A stretch of 57,342 nt of DNA from Prevotella sp. P2-180 (lineage in GTDB: Bacteria; Bacteroidota; Bacteroidia; Bacteroidales; Bacteroidaceae). How positions within the stretch are numbered: position 1 is the stretch's first letter; the number at the start of each line of letters is the position of its first letter. The translations under genes were made by a program, and so were the position numbers. The stretch covers positions 1-57,342 of the forward strand of contig NZ_NPJI01000099.1 in the NCBI RefSeq assembly GCF_002251435.1, written 5' to 3'. Shown piece after piece: positions 16,549 to 25,428 of this stretch. The notes beneath the pieces are model-generated. The model did no database searches and was not told the origin of the DNA. It worked only from the letters and a program-made list of their open reading frames with translations.

Positions 16549-18999
16549 ATGGCAAAGAAAAAGAAAGCAAACAACAATAATTCATTAAAAAATGTACTCG
16601 GATTCAGTTTTCTGCAAAACGAGAAAGTAAACTTCATTTTAGGACTCATCTTGTTCGCCACGGCAGCCTGTATGGCCACATCTTTCGTTTCGTTTCTGAC
16701 TACGGGAAACATCGACCAAAGCATGATTGAATCGGCAAGGGAAGGAGAAATTATGAACCAAAACGGAGAGTTTGTTAACAGTGGAGGGTCGATAGGCGCA
16801 TACATGTCGTACTTCTTCATAAAGCAGTGTTTCGGACTCGCCTCGTTTTTAATACCAATATACATACTCATCGTGTCGCTGAATCTCATGAGGGTGTATA
16901 ACATTAGTCTGTTAAAATGGTTCCTGTGCATGTCGGTCATCATGGTATGGTCGAGCATAACAATGGCGAAATTCCTGTCGCCACTGTTCATCGACAGCTT
17001 CTATAACCCCGGAGGCGACCATGGCCTCTACGTATGCCAATGGACCGAAAACCTCATAGGAACACCGGGAATAACAGCATTGCTCGCAATAACGGCAATA
17101 GCATTCCTCACATATATTAGCGCAGAAACCATCTATCTCATAAGAAAAATGCTCAATCCGGTGAAATTCTTTACCGACAGGGTAAAATTTGACGTTAGCG
17201 TGGGAGGAAAACATGACGAAAACGAAAACTATAACGATAAGATAAAGACTCTCGAAGACCCTGAGGTGTTTGACAATCCAGAGACGCAAACTGTGGAATT
17301 TGCTGTAAACAGCGACGTACATATTATAAATAATGTGGAAAACGACAACCCTAAGACTGAAAAACGACCTCTGGAAACAGACGGAAACGACAAAAAACAG
17401 ATAGACATGGAAGTGGAGGCTGCCAAGGACGAGGAAAAGGCGCAAAGCAAGCAACTCGTAACAGTGGGCGACAAGCAATTAGAAGCATACGACCCAAAAC
17501 TTGACCTCGAAAACTACCACTACCCCACCCTCGACCTGCTGAAAAAATACGATAACGACGGAAAGCCGTATATAGACATGGCGGAACAAAACGCCAACAA
17601 AAACCGTATCATTGAGGTGCTGCGCAACTTCGGCATCGAGATAAGCAGTATAAAGGCCACCGTAGGACCTACCATCACTCTCTACGAGATAACACCGGCA
17701 CAGGGAGTGAGAATAGCTAAGATAAGAAACCTTGAAGACGACATCGCCCTCTCACTCAAGGCTCTCGGAATACGTATCATAGCCCCTATTCCTGGCAAGG
17801 GAACAATAGGTATAGAGGTGCCGAACGCCAAACCCAACATCGTGTCGATGGAGTCGATACTTAACTCCAAGAAATTTCAAGAGTCGGCCATGGAACTGCC
17901 TTGTGCCATAGGAAAGACCATCACCAACGAGGTGTTCATGTTCGACCTCGCCAAGATTCCCCACCTGCTCGTGGCCGGTGCCACAGGACAGGGAAAGTCG
18001 GTAGGACTCAACGCCATTCTAACATCGCTTCTATATAAGAAACACCCAGCAGAACTCAAGATAGTACTCATCGACCCGAAGAAGGTGGAGTTCAGCATCT
18101 ATGGTCCTATAGCCAACCACTTCTTAGCTAAAGTGCCAGACGAAGACGCAGAGCCCATCATCACCGACGTTACAAAAGTGGTGCGCACGCTCAACAGCCT
18201 CTGTAAGGAAATGGACACACGATACGACTTGCTGAAGACAGCCGGGGCAAGAAACATAAAAGAGTATAACAAGAAATTCACATCAAGACAACTCAACCCC
18301 GAAAACGGACACCGCTACATGCCTTACATCGTGGTGGTGATAGACGAGTTTGGTGACCTTATCATGACAGCAGGAAAGGAAATAGAACTGCCTATAGCAC
18401 GTATAGCACAGCTAGCACGTGCCGTGGGAATACACATGATAATTGCGACACAACGTCCTACCACTACCATCATCACTGGTAACATTAAGGCAAACTTCCC
18501 GGGACGCATAGCCTTCAAGGTGAGCGCCATGATAGACTCAAAGACCATTCTCGACAGACCTGGCGCCAACCAGCTCATCGGACGAGGCGACATGCTCTTC
18601 CTCAACGGTGCGGAACCTGTCAGAGTGCAGTGCGCGTTTGTTGACACTCCGGAGGTGGAACGCATCAACCAGTTTATCGCCCAGCAGCAGGGATATGTCA
18701 CACCATTCGAACTGCCAGAACCCGACATGGGCGACGGCGAGATAGGCTCAAGCAACGACGTGGACATGCAACACCTTGACCCACTGTTTGAAGACACAGC
18801 ACGCCTCATTGTGGCAAGCCAGTCGGGTTCTACCAGCCTCATACAGAGAAAGTTCTCTATCGGATACAACAGAGCCGGACGCATCATGGACCAAATGGAA
18901 AAGGCCGGAGTGGTGGGAGCGGCAAGCGGAAGCAAACCACGCGAAGTGCTCATTCAAGACGAAAACACGCTAAACAACCTTTTAAGCAACTTCAGATAA
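16549..18999 (+). CDS. ftsK: DNA translocase FtsK/SpoIIIE
   Basis: An 816-aa septum-anchored DNA pump that clears chromosome termini and activates XerCD recombination. Four membrane segments lie in the first 200 residues (e.g. VNFILGLILFATAACMA, LASFLIPIYILIVSL), followed by a short charged linker (about 220-310). The motor has Walker A GATGQGKS near 477 and Walker B IVVVIDEFGDL near 594. The C-terminal gamma winged helix (about 757-816, SLIQRKFSIGYNRAGRIMDQME) would read polar KOPS-like sites. I choose ATG 16549 (MAKKKKAN) because the upstream in-frame extension overlaps the promoter. lolA follows 9 bp later. Confidence 0.96.
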   Translation: MAKKKKANNNNSLKNVLGFSFLQNEKVNFILGLILFATAACMATSFVSFLTTGNIDQSMIESAREGEIMNQNGEFVNSGGSIGAYMSYFFIKQCFGLASFLIPIYILIVSLNLMRVYNISLLKWFLCMSVIMVWSSITMAKFLSPLFIDSFYNPGGDHGLYVCQWTENLIGTPGITALLAITAIAFLTYISAETIYLIRKMLNPVKFFTDRVKFDVSVGGKHDENENYNDKIKTLEDPEVFDNPETQTVEFAVNSDVHIINNVENDNPKTEKRPLETDGNDKKQIDMEVEAAKDEEKAQSKQLVTVGDKQLEAYDPKLDLENYHYPTLDLLKKYDNDGKPYIDMAEQNANKNRIIEVLRNFGIEISSIKATVGPTITLYEITPAQGVRIAKIRNLEDDIALSLKALGIRIIAPIPGKGTIGIEVPNAKPNIVSMESILNSKKFQESAMELPCAIGKTITNEVFMFDLAKIPHLLVAGATGQGKSVGLNAILTSLLYKKHPAELKIVLIDPKKVEFSIYGPIANHFLAKVPDEDAEPIITDVTKVVRTLNSLCKEMDTRYDLLKTAGARNIKEYNKKFTSRQLNPENGHRYMPYIVVVIDEFGDLIMTAGKEIELPIARIAQLARAVGIHMIIATQRPTTTIITGNIKANFPGRIAFKVSAMIDSKTILDRPGANQLIGRGDMLFLNGAEPVRVQCAFVDTPEVERINQFIAQQQGYVTPFELPEPDMGDGEIGSSNDVDMQHLDPLFEDTARLIVASQSGSTSLIQRKFSIGYNRAGRIMDQMEKAGVVGAASGSKPREVLIQDENTLNNLLSNFR

Positions 19000-19008
19000 T
19001 AAACAACA

Positions 19009-19596
19009 ATGAAAAAGATAATCAACACCATCGCATTACTGCTCATCGCAGTGGCAGTAAGCGCCCAGACGGCACGTGAAGTACTCGACAAGACAGCCAA
19101 GACTTTAAGCAACAAGGGAGGCATGTCGGCTTCGTTCAGCATCAAGGACGGAGCTACAGGCACCATAAGCGTGAAAGGAAAGAAGTTCCAGGCTACAACT
19201 CCAGACGGCATAGTATGGTTTAACGGAAAAACTCAATGGACATATGTGAAACAAAACTCTGAAGTGAACGTCAATAACCCTACTGACGCAGAACTGCAGG
19301 CCATCAACCCCTACAACTTTGTATATATCTACCGAAATGGATATAAGGCAGAACTAAAGGACGCCGGCAACCTGCACCAGATACACCTCACAGCCACGGG
19401 AAAAAACAAGAGTATACAGGAGATGTACATACGCGTGGACAAGAAGACATACGTGCCAACGGCCATATCCATGAGAAGGGGCAAACGATGGACATCCATC
19501 ACCATCTCAAATTTCAGGAAGGCCAACCTCTCCGATGCCATCTTCTCTTTTAACGCCAAAGATTATCCACAAGCAGAAATAGTTGACTTAAGATGA
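19009..19596 (+). CDS. lolA: LolA-like outer-membrane lipoprotein carrier
   Basis: A 195-aa periplasmic protein with signal peptide (MKKIINTIALLLIAVAVSA-Q) and a LolA/LolB beta-fold: the segments GTISVKGKKFQATTPDGIVWFNGKTQW and the later KKTYVPTAISMRRG match the family pattern of a half-open barrel that carries lipoproteins from the inner to the outer membrane. Its length fits. The gene sits 9 bp after ftsK and its stop overlaps the start of the next gene (ATGA), so translation of the operon is coupled. The ftsK-lolA pairing is common in Bacteroidota (from memory). Confidence 0.88.
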   Translation: MKKIINTIALLLIAVAVSAQTAREVLDKTAKTLSNKGGMSASFSIKDGATGTISVKGKKFQATTPDGIVWFNGKTQWTYVKQNSEVNVNNPTDAELQAINPYNFVYIYRNGYKAELKDAGNLHQIHLTATGKNKSIQEMYIRVDKKTYVPTAISMRRGKRWTSITISNFRKANLSDAIFSFNAKDYPQAEIVDLR

Positions 19597-21074
19597 ACAA
19601 ACTGACACTTTTCTTCATGCTGAGACGCAACATGAAACTCAGCAACAAGCGACACCCAATGTTTGAACAAAACAAGATAGCCATCATTTTCACCATCTTC
19701 GGTGTAGCGTTCATGTCTATCTATTTCATCTTTCTAGGCACCATGCTCGGATGGGGAGCAAGGGGCGGCGACGAGGAACTTATCTTTGCCGTACTGCCAA
19801 TATTCCTGCTCCTTGACTTCTTCATGCGCTTTGGCGGACAACAACTGCCATCGCTGCTCATCAAACCATACCTGCTCATGCCAATCAGACGGTCGGACAT
19901 CACCGACTGCTTCATAGTCATGTCCATGCTCAGCTCGTTCAACCTTCTGTGGCTCCTGCTTCTCGTGCCGTTCTTCTTCATAGTGTGCTGCGGCGGACTG
20001 CCATTCTCCACCACCATGGGCATGCTCATAGTGTGTGAGTGGCTCATAGTGATAAACGCGCTGTGGTACATGCTCGTAAGGACGCTCATCAACCAGTCGC
20101 TTTGGTGGGTGGCACTGCCCATAGCCATATATGCACTGCCTCTCTCGCCAATGCTCTTCCTCGGAGCCGAGAAGGGATTTGAGGTCATTATTGAGTTCTG
20201 CTACGACTACGCATACACTGGCATTGCCGTTGCAATATATGCAGTGGTGACCATCGTTCTCTTCGTGATAAACAGCCGCCTGCAGAAACATCTCGCGGCT
20301 TCGGAAGTGGCGGCTGAAGAGAAGAAAGACTTCCAGAACACCGCACAGATGAGCTTCCTCGACCGCTACGGTCTCACTGGCGAATACCTGAAACTCGAGG
20401 TAAAAAGCGCAATACGCAACAAGGCGATACGCCAACGCTATATCAAAGGTCTGTGGATCATAGTCATGCTTTCCGCCATACTTGCCTTCACCGATATATA
20501 CGAAGGGAGGTTTGCCATAAACATGTGGTGCCTTTACTGTTTCGTGTTCTTCGGTGCCGTCAACCTCGTTAAGATTATGGGACCGGAGGGCAACTACATC
20601 GACCTCATGCTCACCCACAAGGAAAACATTCTTGAGATACTGAAGGCCAAATACTATTTCTTCTGCTCGGTGCTCATCATCCCCACCGTGCTTCTGCTGC
20701 CTCCCGTATTCTCAGGACGCTTCTCCATACTCATGGTTCTCGCCTACCTCTTCATCACCATGGGTCTTGAACACTTCCTGCTCTTCCAGCTTGCCGTATA
20801 TAACAAAGCATCACTTCCGCTGAATGAAAAGGTAACATCGAAAGGCAACTTCGAGAACTCGCTGCAGTTGGTGATAGAACTCGTGGTGTTCTTCGTACCC
20901 GTGGCACTGTCGTTGCTGTTTACCAATATTTTCGACGAGGCCATCGGCTACTACATACTAATAGCCATAGGACTCGCCTTCACCCTCACCCATAACATCT
21001 GGCTTCGCAACATCTACCAGCGATTTATGGAGCGACGCTATGAAAACCTTGAGGGATTCAGGGCCACGAGGTAA
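19593..21074 (+). CDS. DUF5687-type ABC transporter permease
   Basis: A 493-aa polytopic membrane protein with about ten hydrophobic segments (for example IAIIFTIFGVAFMSIYFIF, FNLLWLLLLVPFFFIVCC, YILIAIGLAFTLT). It resembles the DUF5687 family of Bacteroidota, membrane halves of ABC exporters usually next to an ATPase gene. Here the neighbours are lolA and DUF4491; the only ATPase of the right type is 4.3 kb away on the opposite strand (25421-26119). It overlaps lolA by 4 bp. Family assignment is moderately sure; transported substrate unknown. Confidence 0.78.
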   Translation: MNKLTLFFMLRRNMKLSNKRHPMFEQNKIAIIFTIFGVAFMSIYFIFLGTMLGWGARGGDEELIFAVLPIFLLLDFFMRFGGQQLPSLLIKPYLLMPIRRSDITDCFIVMSMLSSFNLLWLLLLVPFFFIVCCGGLPFSTTMGMLIVCEWLIVINALWYMLVRTLINQSLWWVALPIAIYALPLSPMLFLGAEKGFEVIIEFCYDYAYTGIAVAIYAVVTIVLFVINSRLQKHLAASEVAAEEKKDFQNTAQMSFLDRYGLTGEYLKLEVKSAIRNKAIRQRYIKGLWIIVMLSAILAFTDIYEGRFAINMWCLYCFVFFGAVNLVKIMGPEGNYIDLMLTHKENILEILKAKYYFFCSVLIIPTVLLLPPVFSGRFSILMVLAYLFITMGLEHFLLFQLAVYNKASLPLNEKVTSKGNFENSLQLVIELVVFFVPVALSLLFTNIFDEAIGYYILIAIGLAFTLTHNIWLRNIYQRFMERRYENLEGFRATR

Positions 21075-21126
21075 CTCCTTGAACACAAATAATATAGTAA
21101 AAGAAACTTGAATATATAAAGACATT

Positions 21127-21426
21127 ATGTTTTTCACAGGCATTTTTATAGCAATAGGTACATTCATCATCATAGGGGTGTTCCACCCCATAGTCATAAA
21201 GTGTGAATATTATTTCGGAACAAGCCAGTGGTGGCTCTTCCTTGTTGTAGGACTTGCCACCCTGCTGATAGCACTCTTTGTGGAAGACGTGCTCACATCG
21301 TCGCTGCTCGGAGTGTTCGGAGCATCATGCCTATGGTCAATAGGCGAACTGTTCGAACAAAAGAAGCGTGTAGAAAAAGGATGGTTTCCGATGAACCCGA
21401 GAAGGAAAAACGAATACAAGAAATGA
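21127..21426 (+). CDS. DUF4491 family small membrane protein
   Basis: A 99-aa protein with three hydrophobic segments (FFTGIFIAIGTFIIIGVFHPI, WWLFLVVGLATLLIALFV, SSLLGVFGASCLWSIGEL) and a basic tail ending GWFPMNPRRKNEYKK. Length and the HPIVIKCEYYFG / GWFPMNP signatures fit DUF4491, a Bacteroidota inner-membrane family without known function. Its stop overlaps the rlmH start by 4 bp (ATGA). Confidence 0.85.
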   Translation: MFFTGIFIAIGTFIIIGVFHPIVIKCEYYFGTSQWWLFLVVGLATLLIALFVEDVLTSSLLGVFGASCLWSIGELFEQKKRVEKGWFPMNPRRKNEYKK

Positions 21427-21893
21427 AAACCATACTTATACTGGTGGGGAAAACCGCCGACAAGCACTTTCAGGCAGGCATCAGCGACTATGCCGAACGC
21501 ATCAGCCACTACATGCCGTTTGAAATTGTAACCATACCTGAACTGCGCAACACCAAAAACCTCAGCGAGGAACAACAGAAGACAGCCGAGGGCGAACTCA
21601 TCATGCGGCAGATTCAGACATCAGACACAGTTGTGCTGCTCGACGAGCATGGAAAAGAGATGACCAGCGTTCAGTATGCCAAATGGCTACAACAACGCAC
21701 GATGAACTCACGCCGCCTTGTATTCGTAATCGGTGGTCCCTACGGTTTCTCTCCTGCAGTATACTCACGTGCCGACGAAAAAATATCCCTGTCGCTCATG
21801 ACCTTCTCACACCAAATGGTCCGCCTCATATTTACCGAACAGCTCTATCGGGCATGCACGATAATAAAAGGCGAACCATATCATCATGAGTAA
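21423..21893 (+). CDS. rlmH: 23S rRNA (pseudouridine1915-N3)-methyltransferase RlmH
   Basis: A 156-aa SPOUT methyltransferase acting on pseudouridine 1915 of helix 69 in assembled ribosomes. The family signatures are all present: KTILILVGKTADKHF at the start, VVLLDEHGKEMTS, FVIGGPYGFSP (trefoil-knot SAM site) and the end SLMTFSHQMVRLIFTEQLYRA followed by IIKGEPYHHE. I start at ATG 21423, which gives the canonical length; a longer frame upstream is just DUF4491 read in another frame. The start overlaps the DUF4491 stop. Confidence 0.95.
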   Translation: MKTILILVGKTADKHFQAGISDYAERISHYMPFEIVTIPELRNTKNLSEEQQKTAEGELIMRQIQTSDTVVLLDEHGKEMTSVQYAKWLQQRTMNSRRLVFVIGGPYGFSPAVYSRADEKISLSLMTFSHQMVRLIFTEQLYRACTIIKGEPYHHE

Positions 21894-21899
21894 GGCTTT

Positions 21900-23531
21900 T
21901 TATTTAGCCACCTCAAACTTTGTTCCAGTCTGCTTTATCAACTCCTTAGCATATTTCTCCGGATAACCCGGACGAACGGGACGCTCGCCTATTCCATGCT
22001 TTGAAAGCATGAAACTGCCGTCGGCATTCTCCTTCTTCACCACCATATCGTTGTATTTAACAATAAGATAAGTGGCTAACTGACGCCAGCGGGATATCAT
22101 CTCGTCACACTTCTGACAAGAATAGTCGTTAAGATACTTGGCAGCCGCGGCACCATCCAGCTGCTTTGCCTTCTCCTCCACCAAAGCCTGTTGCGAGAGA
22201 TATGAATTGTCGAGAGAATCGCGCACCAGCTCAAGGCTAGGGAACATCTGCGAATAACGGGGATAAACCATGTTGCTCACCCAGTTACATACCCAGAAGG
22301 CATTTTCCATACTGAAAGTCACAGCATCGGCACCAGGGGTGTTGTAGCATTTTGGAATTCGGGTGGCAGAGCAATATACAGGAGTGTAGGCCACCATGTT
22401 AGCATCGTCGTTGCCAAACCACAGAACACCGCCAATCTCACGCGGCAACCACGAACGCATCTGGCTTACATATACGAACCCTGACTGCTGCGTGCTCACC
22501 GGACGCTCGTTGAAATACTTCTTGCCGTCGCATTCAAACTGAAGAGGAGTAGGACGATAAGGCATCTCCCATATACCACCGCCTATGTCGCTGTCGAGGG
22601 CAAACGGAGTGCCTTCATAATGGTCGCGCATGGCCATCTCCAAGTCCTTAACGCTGAGCTTGCGGTTGGGCACAATCCATAATGGCATTGGCTCGGCATC
22701 CTTCACCTTACCTGCAGCATAGTCAACATACTTGTCCATATAGTCACAATACTTGTTGAAGAACGTCCACACACGGGCCTCGCAGAAACGACGTCCACCA
22801 AAGTCAGCAGCAGCATAAACGTCGCAGAAGCTGAAATCAGAGTCCTTGCCGGTAAACCAGCCTTGCTCACGCGCATACTTCACCACATTTTTCGAAGCCA
22901 TGCAGTTTTCCTTGTCCTTTACGTTGAAAGTGCGGATGCGACTTTGATTGGCATGGGCAGATATGGCATCGTCGGGAATGCGGACGGCAACCCAAACTAC
23001 CTTTTTGCTGCCTGGTCCACAACCCATCATCTCCATTATCCACGCCTCGTCAGGGTCGCAGATGGTAAAGCTCTCGCCACCACTATTATAACCATAGGTC
23101 TCGGCCAATGTGGTCATCACCTTAATAGCCTCACGCGCCGATTTTGAACGCTGCAGGGTTACATAGATAAGCGAACCATAGTCAAGAATACCGGTAGAAT
23201 CCACCATCTCCTCACGGCCGCCAAAGGTAGTCTCACCTATTGTCACCTGCCACTCGTTGATGTTTCCAACAACATTGTAAGTTTCCTCAACCTCCGGGAT
23301 ATCCCCATGATACTCGTTGGTGTCCCAATCTACTATGCGTCTCATCTCTCCCTTGGCATGCTTTCCTGCCGGAAAATGACACAATGACTGAAACATTCCA
23401 TAGTCATCGGCACTGTAAGTGCACATTACCCCCCCGTCGCCCCCCCCTTTCTACCAAAAAATATAGTTGGTACATGCCATGACGTAGGTTCCCGCCATAA
23501 GCAACAATAATGCTAAAATTTTTCTTTTCAT
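21900..23531 (-). pseudogene. C69 family dipeptidase interrupted by an in-frame TAG
   Basis: An Ntn-hydrolase-type dipeptidase of peptidase family C69. From ATG 23531 the frame reads a signal peptide ending MACTNYIF, the usual position of the catalytic N-terminal Cys, then W and a TAG (23453-23451), then KGGGDGGVMCTYSADDYG and the rest of the family, all in the same frame. An uninterrupted product would be 543 aa, the family's usual size. Homologues have a sequence like VGKKASxDGS where this has FW*KGGGDGG, encoded by runs of 8 and 7 G. The downstream open frame (start 23426, 508 aa) lacks the signal peptide and the nucleophile and could not be active. A sequencing or assembly artefact in the G runs is a real alternative to true inactivation. 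Confidence 0.75.
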
Positions 23532-23557
23532 GTCTATTTATATATAATAATGTGGCA

Positions 23558-23565
23558 CAAAAGTA
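23558..23565 (-). promoter_or_regulatory. -7 promoter box of the C69 peptidase gene
   Basis: TACTTTTG on the minus strand, 27 nt upstream of the ATG at 23531. The presence of an intact promoter argues that the gene is or was recently active. The gap 23532-23860 otherwise holds only the opposite-facing promoter at 23802 and AT-rich sequence. Confidence 0.55.
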
Positions 23566-23801
23566 ATATAAAAAAACGAGCAAGCAAAATAATCTTCTAC
23601 CTTATTTGATTTCGGAAGACATGAGATCTGATGCCTAAAAGGGTAAAATTAATGCACAAAATCAACAAAATGTGCAAAGTGGTAATATGTATAGATTTTT
23701 TAACATTTAGAAAGTCGTTGATATTCAGGATTTTACAAAAAGGTTACAAAAATGCCCTAAAAAAAAACATAAAAAAATGAACGACATATCAAAAAAATAG
23801 C

Positions 23802-23809
23802 TACCTTTG
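23802..23809 (+). promoter_or_regulatory. -7 promoter box of the small lipoprotein gene
   Basis: TACCTTTG followed by CACC, giving a leader of about 45 nt before the ATG at 23861. Confidence 0.6.
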
Positions 23810-23860
23810 CACCGTTTTAATAAACAAATGATTGTTTTACAGATTTAAAAAAGCAAAGAA

Positions 23861-24040
23861 ATGAAGAAATTAGTATTTATGTTCGTAGCTGTTGCAGCTA
23901 TCTCTTTCGCATCATGTGGTGGTAACAAGGCAAATCAGGCTGCTCCTGCAGAGGATTCTGTAGAGGCTGTTGATAGCGTAGTTGATTCAACTGCTGTTGA
24001 TAGCACTGCCGCTCCTGCTGATTCTACAGCTGCCGAGTAA
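23861..24040 (+). CDS. Very small Ala/Asp/Ser-rich lipoprotein (59 aa)
   Basis: A complete 59-residue frame with its own promoter and a strong terminator. The signal MKKLVFMFVAVAAISFASC carries a lipobox (SFASC, Cys19). The mature 41 residues start with GGNKANQAAPAEDS and are then almost only A, D, S, V, T, E and P, with the repeated unit V/T-DST-A (VDSVVDSTAVDSTAAPADSTAAE). It is strongly acidic and presumably unstructured. It may be an abundant periplasmic or outer-membrane spacer lipoprotein, by analogy with other tiny lipoproteins, but I recognise no family. Confidence 0.85.
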   Translation: MKKLVFMFVAVAAISFASCGGNKANQAAPAEDSVEAVDSVVDSTAVDSTAAPADSTAAE

Positions 24041-24074
24041 TTTCGTGCAACAACGAACCTAAAGAGAGAAAATT

Positions 24075-24103
24075 CCGCCGGGCCAAGCCTGGCGGTTTTT
24101 TTT
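24075..24103 (+). terminator. Intrinsic terminator of the small lipoprotein gene
   Basis: CCGCC..GG / CC..GGCGG hairpin (24075-24095) followed by eight T (24096-24103). The T run touches the stop codon of the convergent ald gene, so it may serve both sides. Confidence 0.9.
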
Positions 24104-25187
24104 ATAACCCGAAAACATCTGCCACTGCCTTGAACACTATCTTTCCATCTACGATGTTCAAACCGCGGGCAAGAGCCTCATCCTCTTCGCAAGCCTTCTG
24201 CCAACCTTTGTCGGCCAGAGCCACGGCATAACGTAGGGTAGCATTGGTAAGAGCCATTGTTGATGTATTGGGCACAGCTCCGGGAATGTTAGCCACTGCA
24301 TAGTGAACAATACCATCTACTTCATAAACAGGTTCACTATGGGTTGTAGGATGGGAAGTCTCAAAGCATCCTCCCTGGTCTATTGCCACGTCGACGAGCA
24401 CTGTTCCCGGTTCCATCAGCTTAAGCATGTCTCGAGTGATAAGATGAGGAGCCTTGTCACCAGGTATTAGCACAGAACCAACAACAATGTCTACATCATG
24501 AAGCTCACGTTTGATATTATGACGTGAAGAATAAATGGTATTTACATTTGGTGGCATCTCTATAGAGAGTTTGCGCAGTTGGGGCAATGAAATGTCGGCT
24601 ATCACCACATCGGCTCCCATACCGGCAGCCACACGTGCAGCCGCCTGTCCCACAATACCACCTCCAAGAACGAGCACTTTCGCAGGTTTGACTCCAGGCA
24701 CTCCGCAAATCAGTTTCCCTTTACCGCCCTTTGTCTTCTGAAGATAATACGCTCCATTAATGGTAGCCATTCGTCCTGCTACCTCACTCATAGGAATGAG
24801 CAGTGGCAACGACCCGTCGGAGAGTTGTACTGTTTCATAGGCAATACACACACCTCCACTCTTCATCATGGCTTCGGTGAGTTCACGGTCGCATGCGAAA
24901 TGGAAGTAGGTGAAAAGCACTTGTCCTTTTCTTACTAACGGATATTCCGGTTCAATAGGTTCTTTCACCTTCACTATCATGTCGGCTATACCGTAAACAT
25001 CTTCAATTGCAGGAAGAATTTCCGCTCCAGCTTCAATATAGTGTTGGTCAGGAAAACCGCTGTTCTCTCCGGCAGTATGCTGTACATACACGGCATGTCC
25101 GTGTTTTACTAACTCGGCAACTCCAGCAGGTGTCATTCCGACCCTGTTTTCGTTGTTCTTGATTTCTTTTGGAATACCGATTTTCAT
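24102..25187 (-). CDS. ald: Alanine dehydrogenase
   Basis: A 361-aa NAD-dependent enzyme interconverting L-alanine and pyruvate plus ammonia. The N-terminus MKIGIPKEIKNNENRVGMTPAG is the family signature, VKVKEPIEPEY and YFHFACD contain the pyruvate-binding Lys and catalytic His, and LGGGIVGQAAARVAAGMGADV near 170 is the Rossmann dinucleotide loop. The end differs slightly from the usual C-terminus but the length (about 370) is normal. It is monocistronic, with its own promoter, between a convergent small lipoprotein and the ABC ATPase. Confidence 0.95.
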   Translation of the reverse strand: MKIGIPKEIKNNENRVGMTPAGVAELVKHGHAVYVQHTAGENSGFPDQHYIEAGAEILPAIEDVYGIADMIVKVKEPIEPEYPLVRKGQVLFTYFHFACDRELTEAMMKSGGVCIAYETVQLSDGSLPLLIPMSEVAGRMATINGAYYLQKTKGGKGKLICGVPGVKPAKVLVLGGGIVGQAAARVAAGMGADVVIADISLPQLRKLSIEMPPNVNTIYSSRHNIKRELHDVDIVVGSVLIPGDKAPHLITRDMLKLMEPGTVLVDVAIDQGGCFETSHPTTHSEPVYEVDGIVHYAVANIPGAVPNTSTMALTNATLRYAVALADKGWQKACEEDEALARGLNIVDGKIVFKAVADVFGL

Positions 25188-25234
25188 AAGCTAAAATAGT
25201 TTAGTTAAACAAATAATTTGCAATTATTCTTATG

Positions 25235-25242
25235 CAAATATA
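25235..25242 (-). promoter_or_regulatory. -7 promoter box of ald
   Basis: TATATTTG on the minus strand, about 48 nt before the ATG at 25187; an ATTG sits about 20 nt further upstream in the -33 position. Confidence 0.5.
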
Positions 25243-25310
25243 CGGCAAGAATCGGCACTTGTCAATATTTTAGCCCGAATTTTTTATGGATTTTTATACA
25301 AATTAACAGA

Positions 25311-25428
25311 GAGGAGGTAGTAAAGAGAAGATAGGAGTGAGGAGTGTAGATAGAGAAATGAACAGAGTCGCCCTCCTACTAAGCGGCTCTGTTCATTTCT
25401 CTTCCCTCTTCCTTCTTCCTTCACTCCT
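25311..25428. repeat. Palindromic repeat element, copy C
   Basis: Inner arms of 16 bp are perfect: AGAGAAATGAACAGAG at 25352-25367 and its complement at 25387-25402, with a CGCCCTCC loop. Outer sequences are GAGGAGTGAGG-like on the left and CTTCCCTCTTCC on the right, as in copies A and B. It sits directly downstream of the ABC ATPase gene (stop 25421) and likely terminates it. Confidence 0.75.

Noticed and set aside
23451..23453. Stop-codon recoding (TAG read as an amino acid) in the C69 peptidase
   Set aside because: No other in-frame TAG in the window's genes requires recoding; inactivation or sequence error in the G-rich stretch is simpler.
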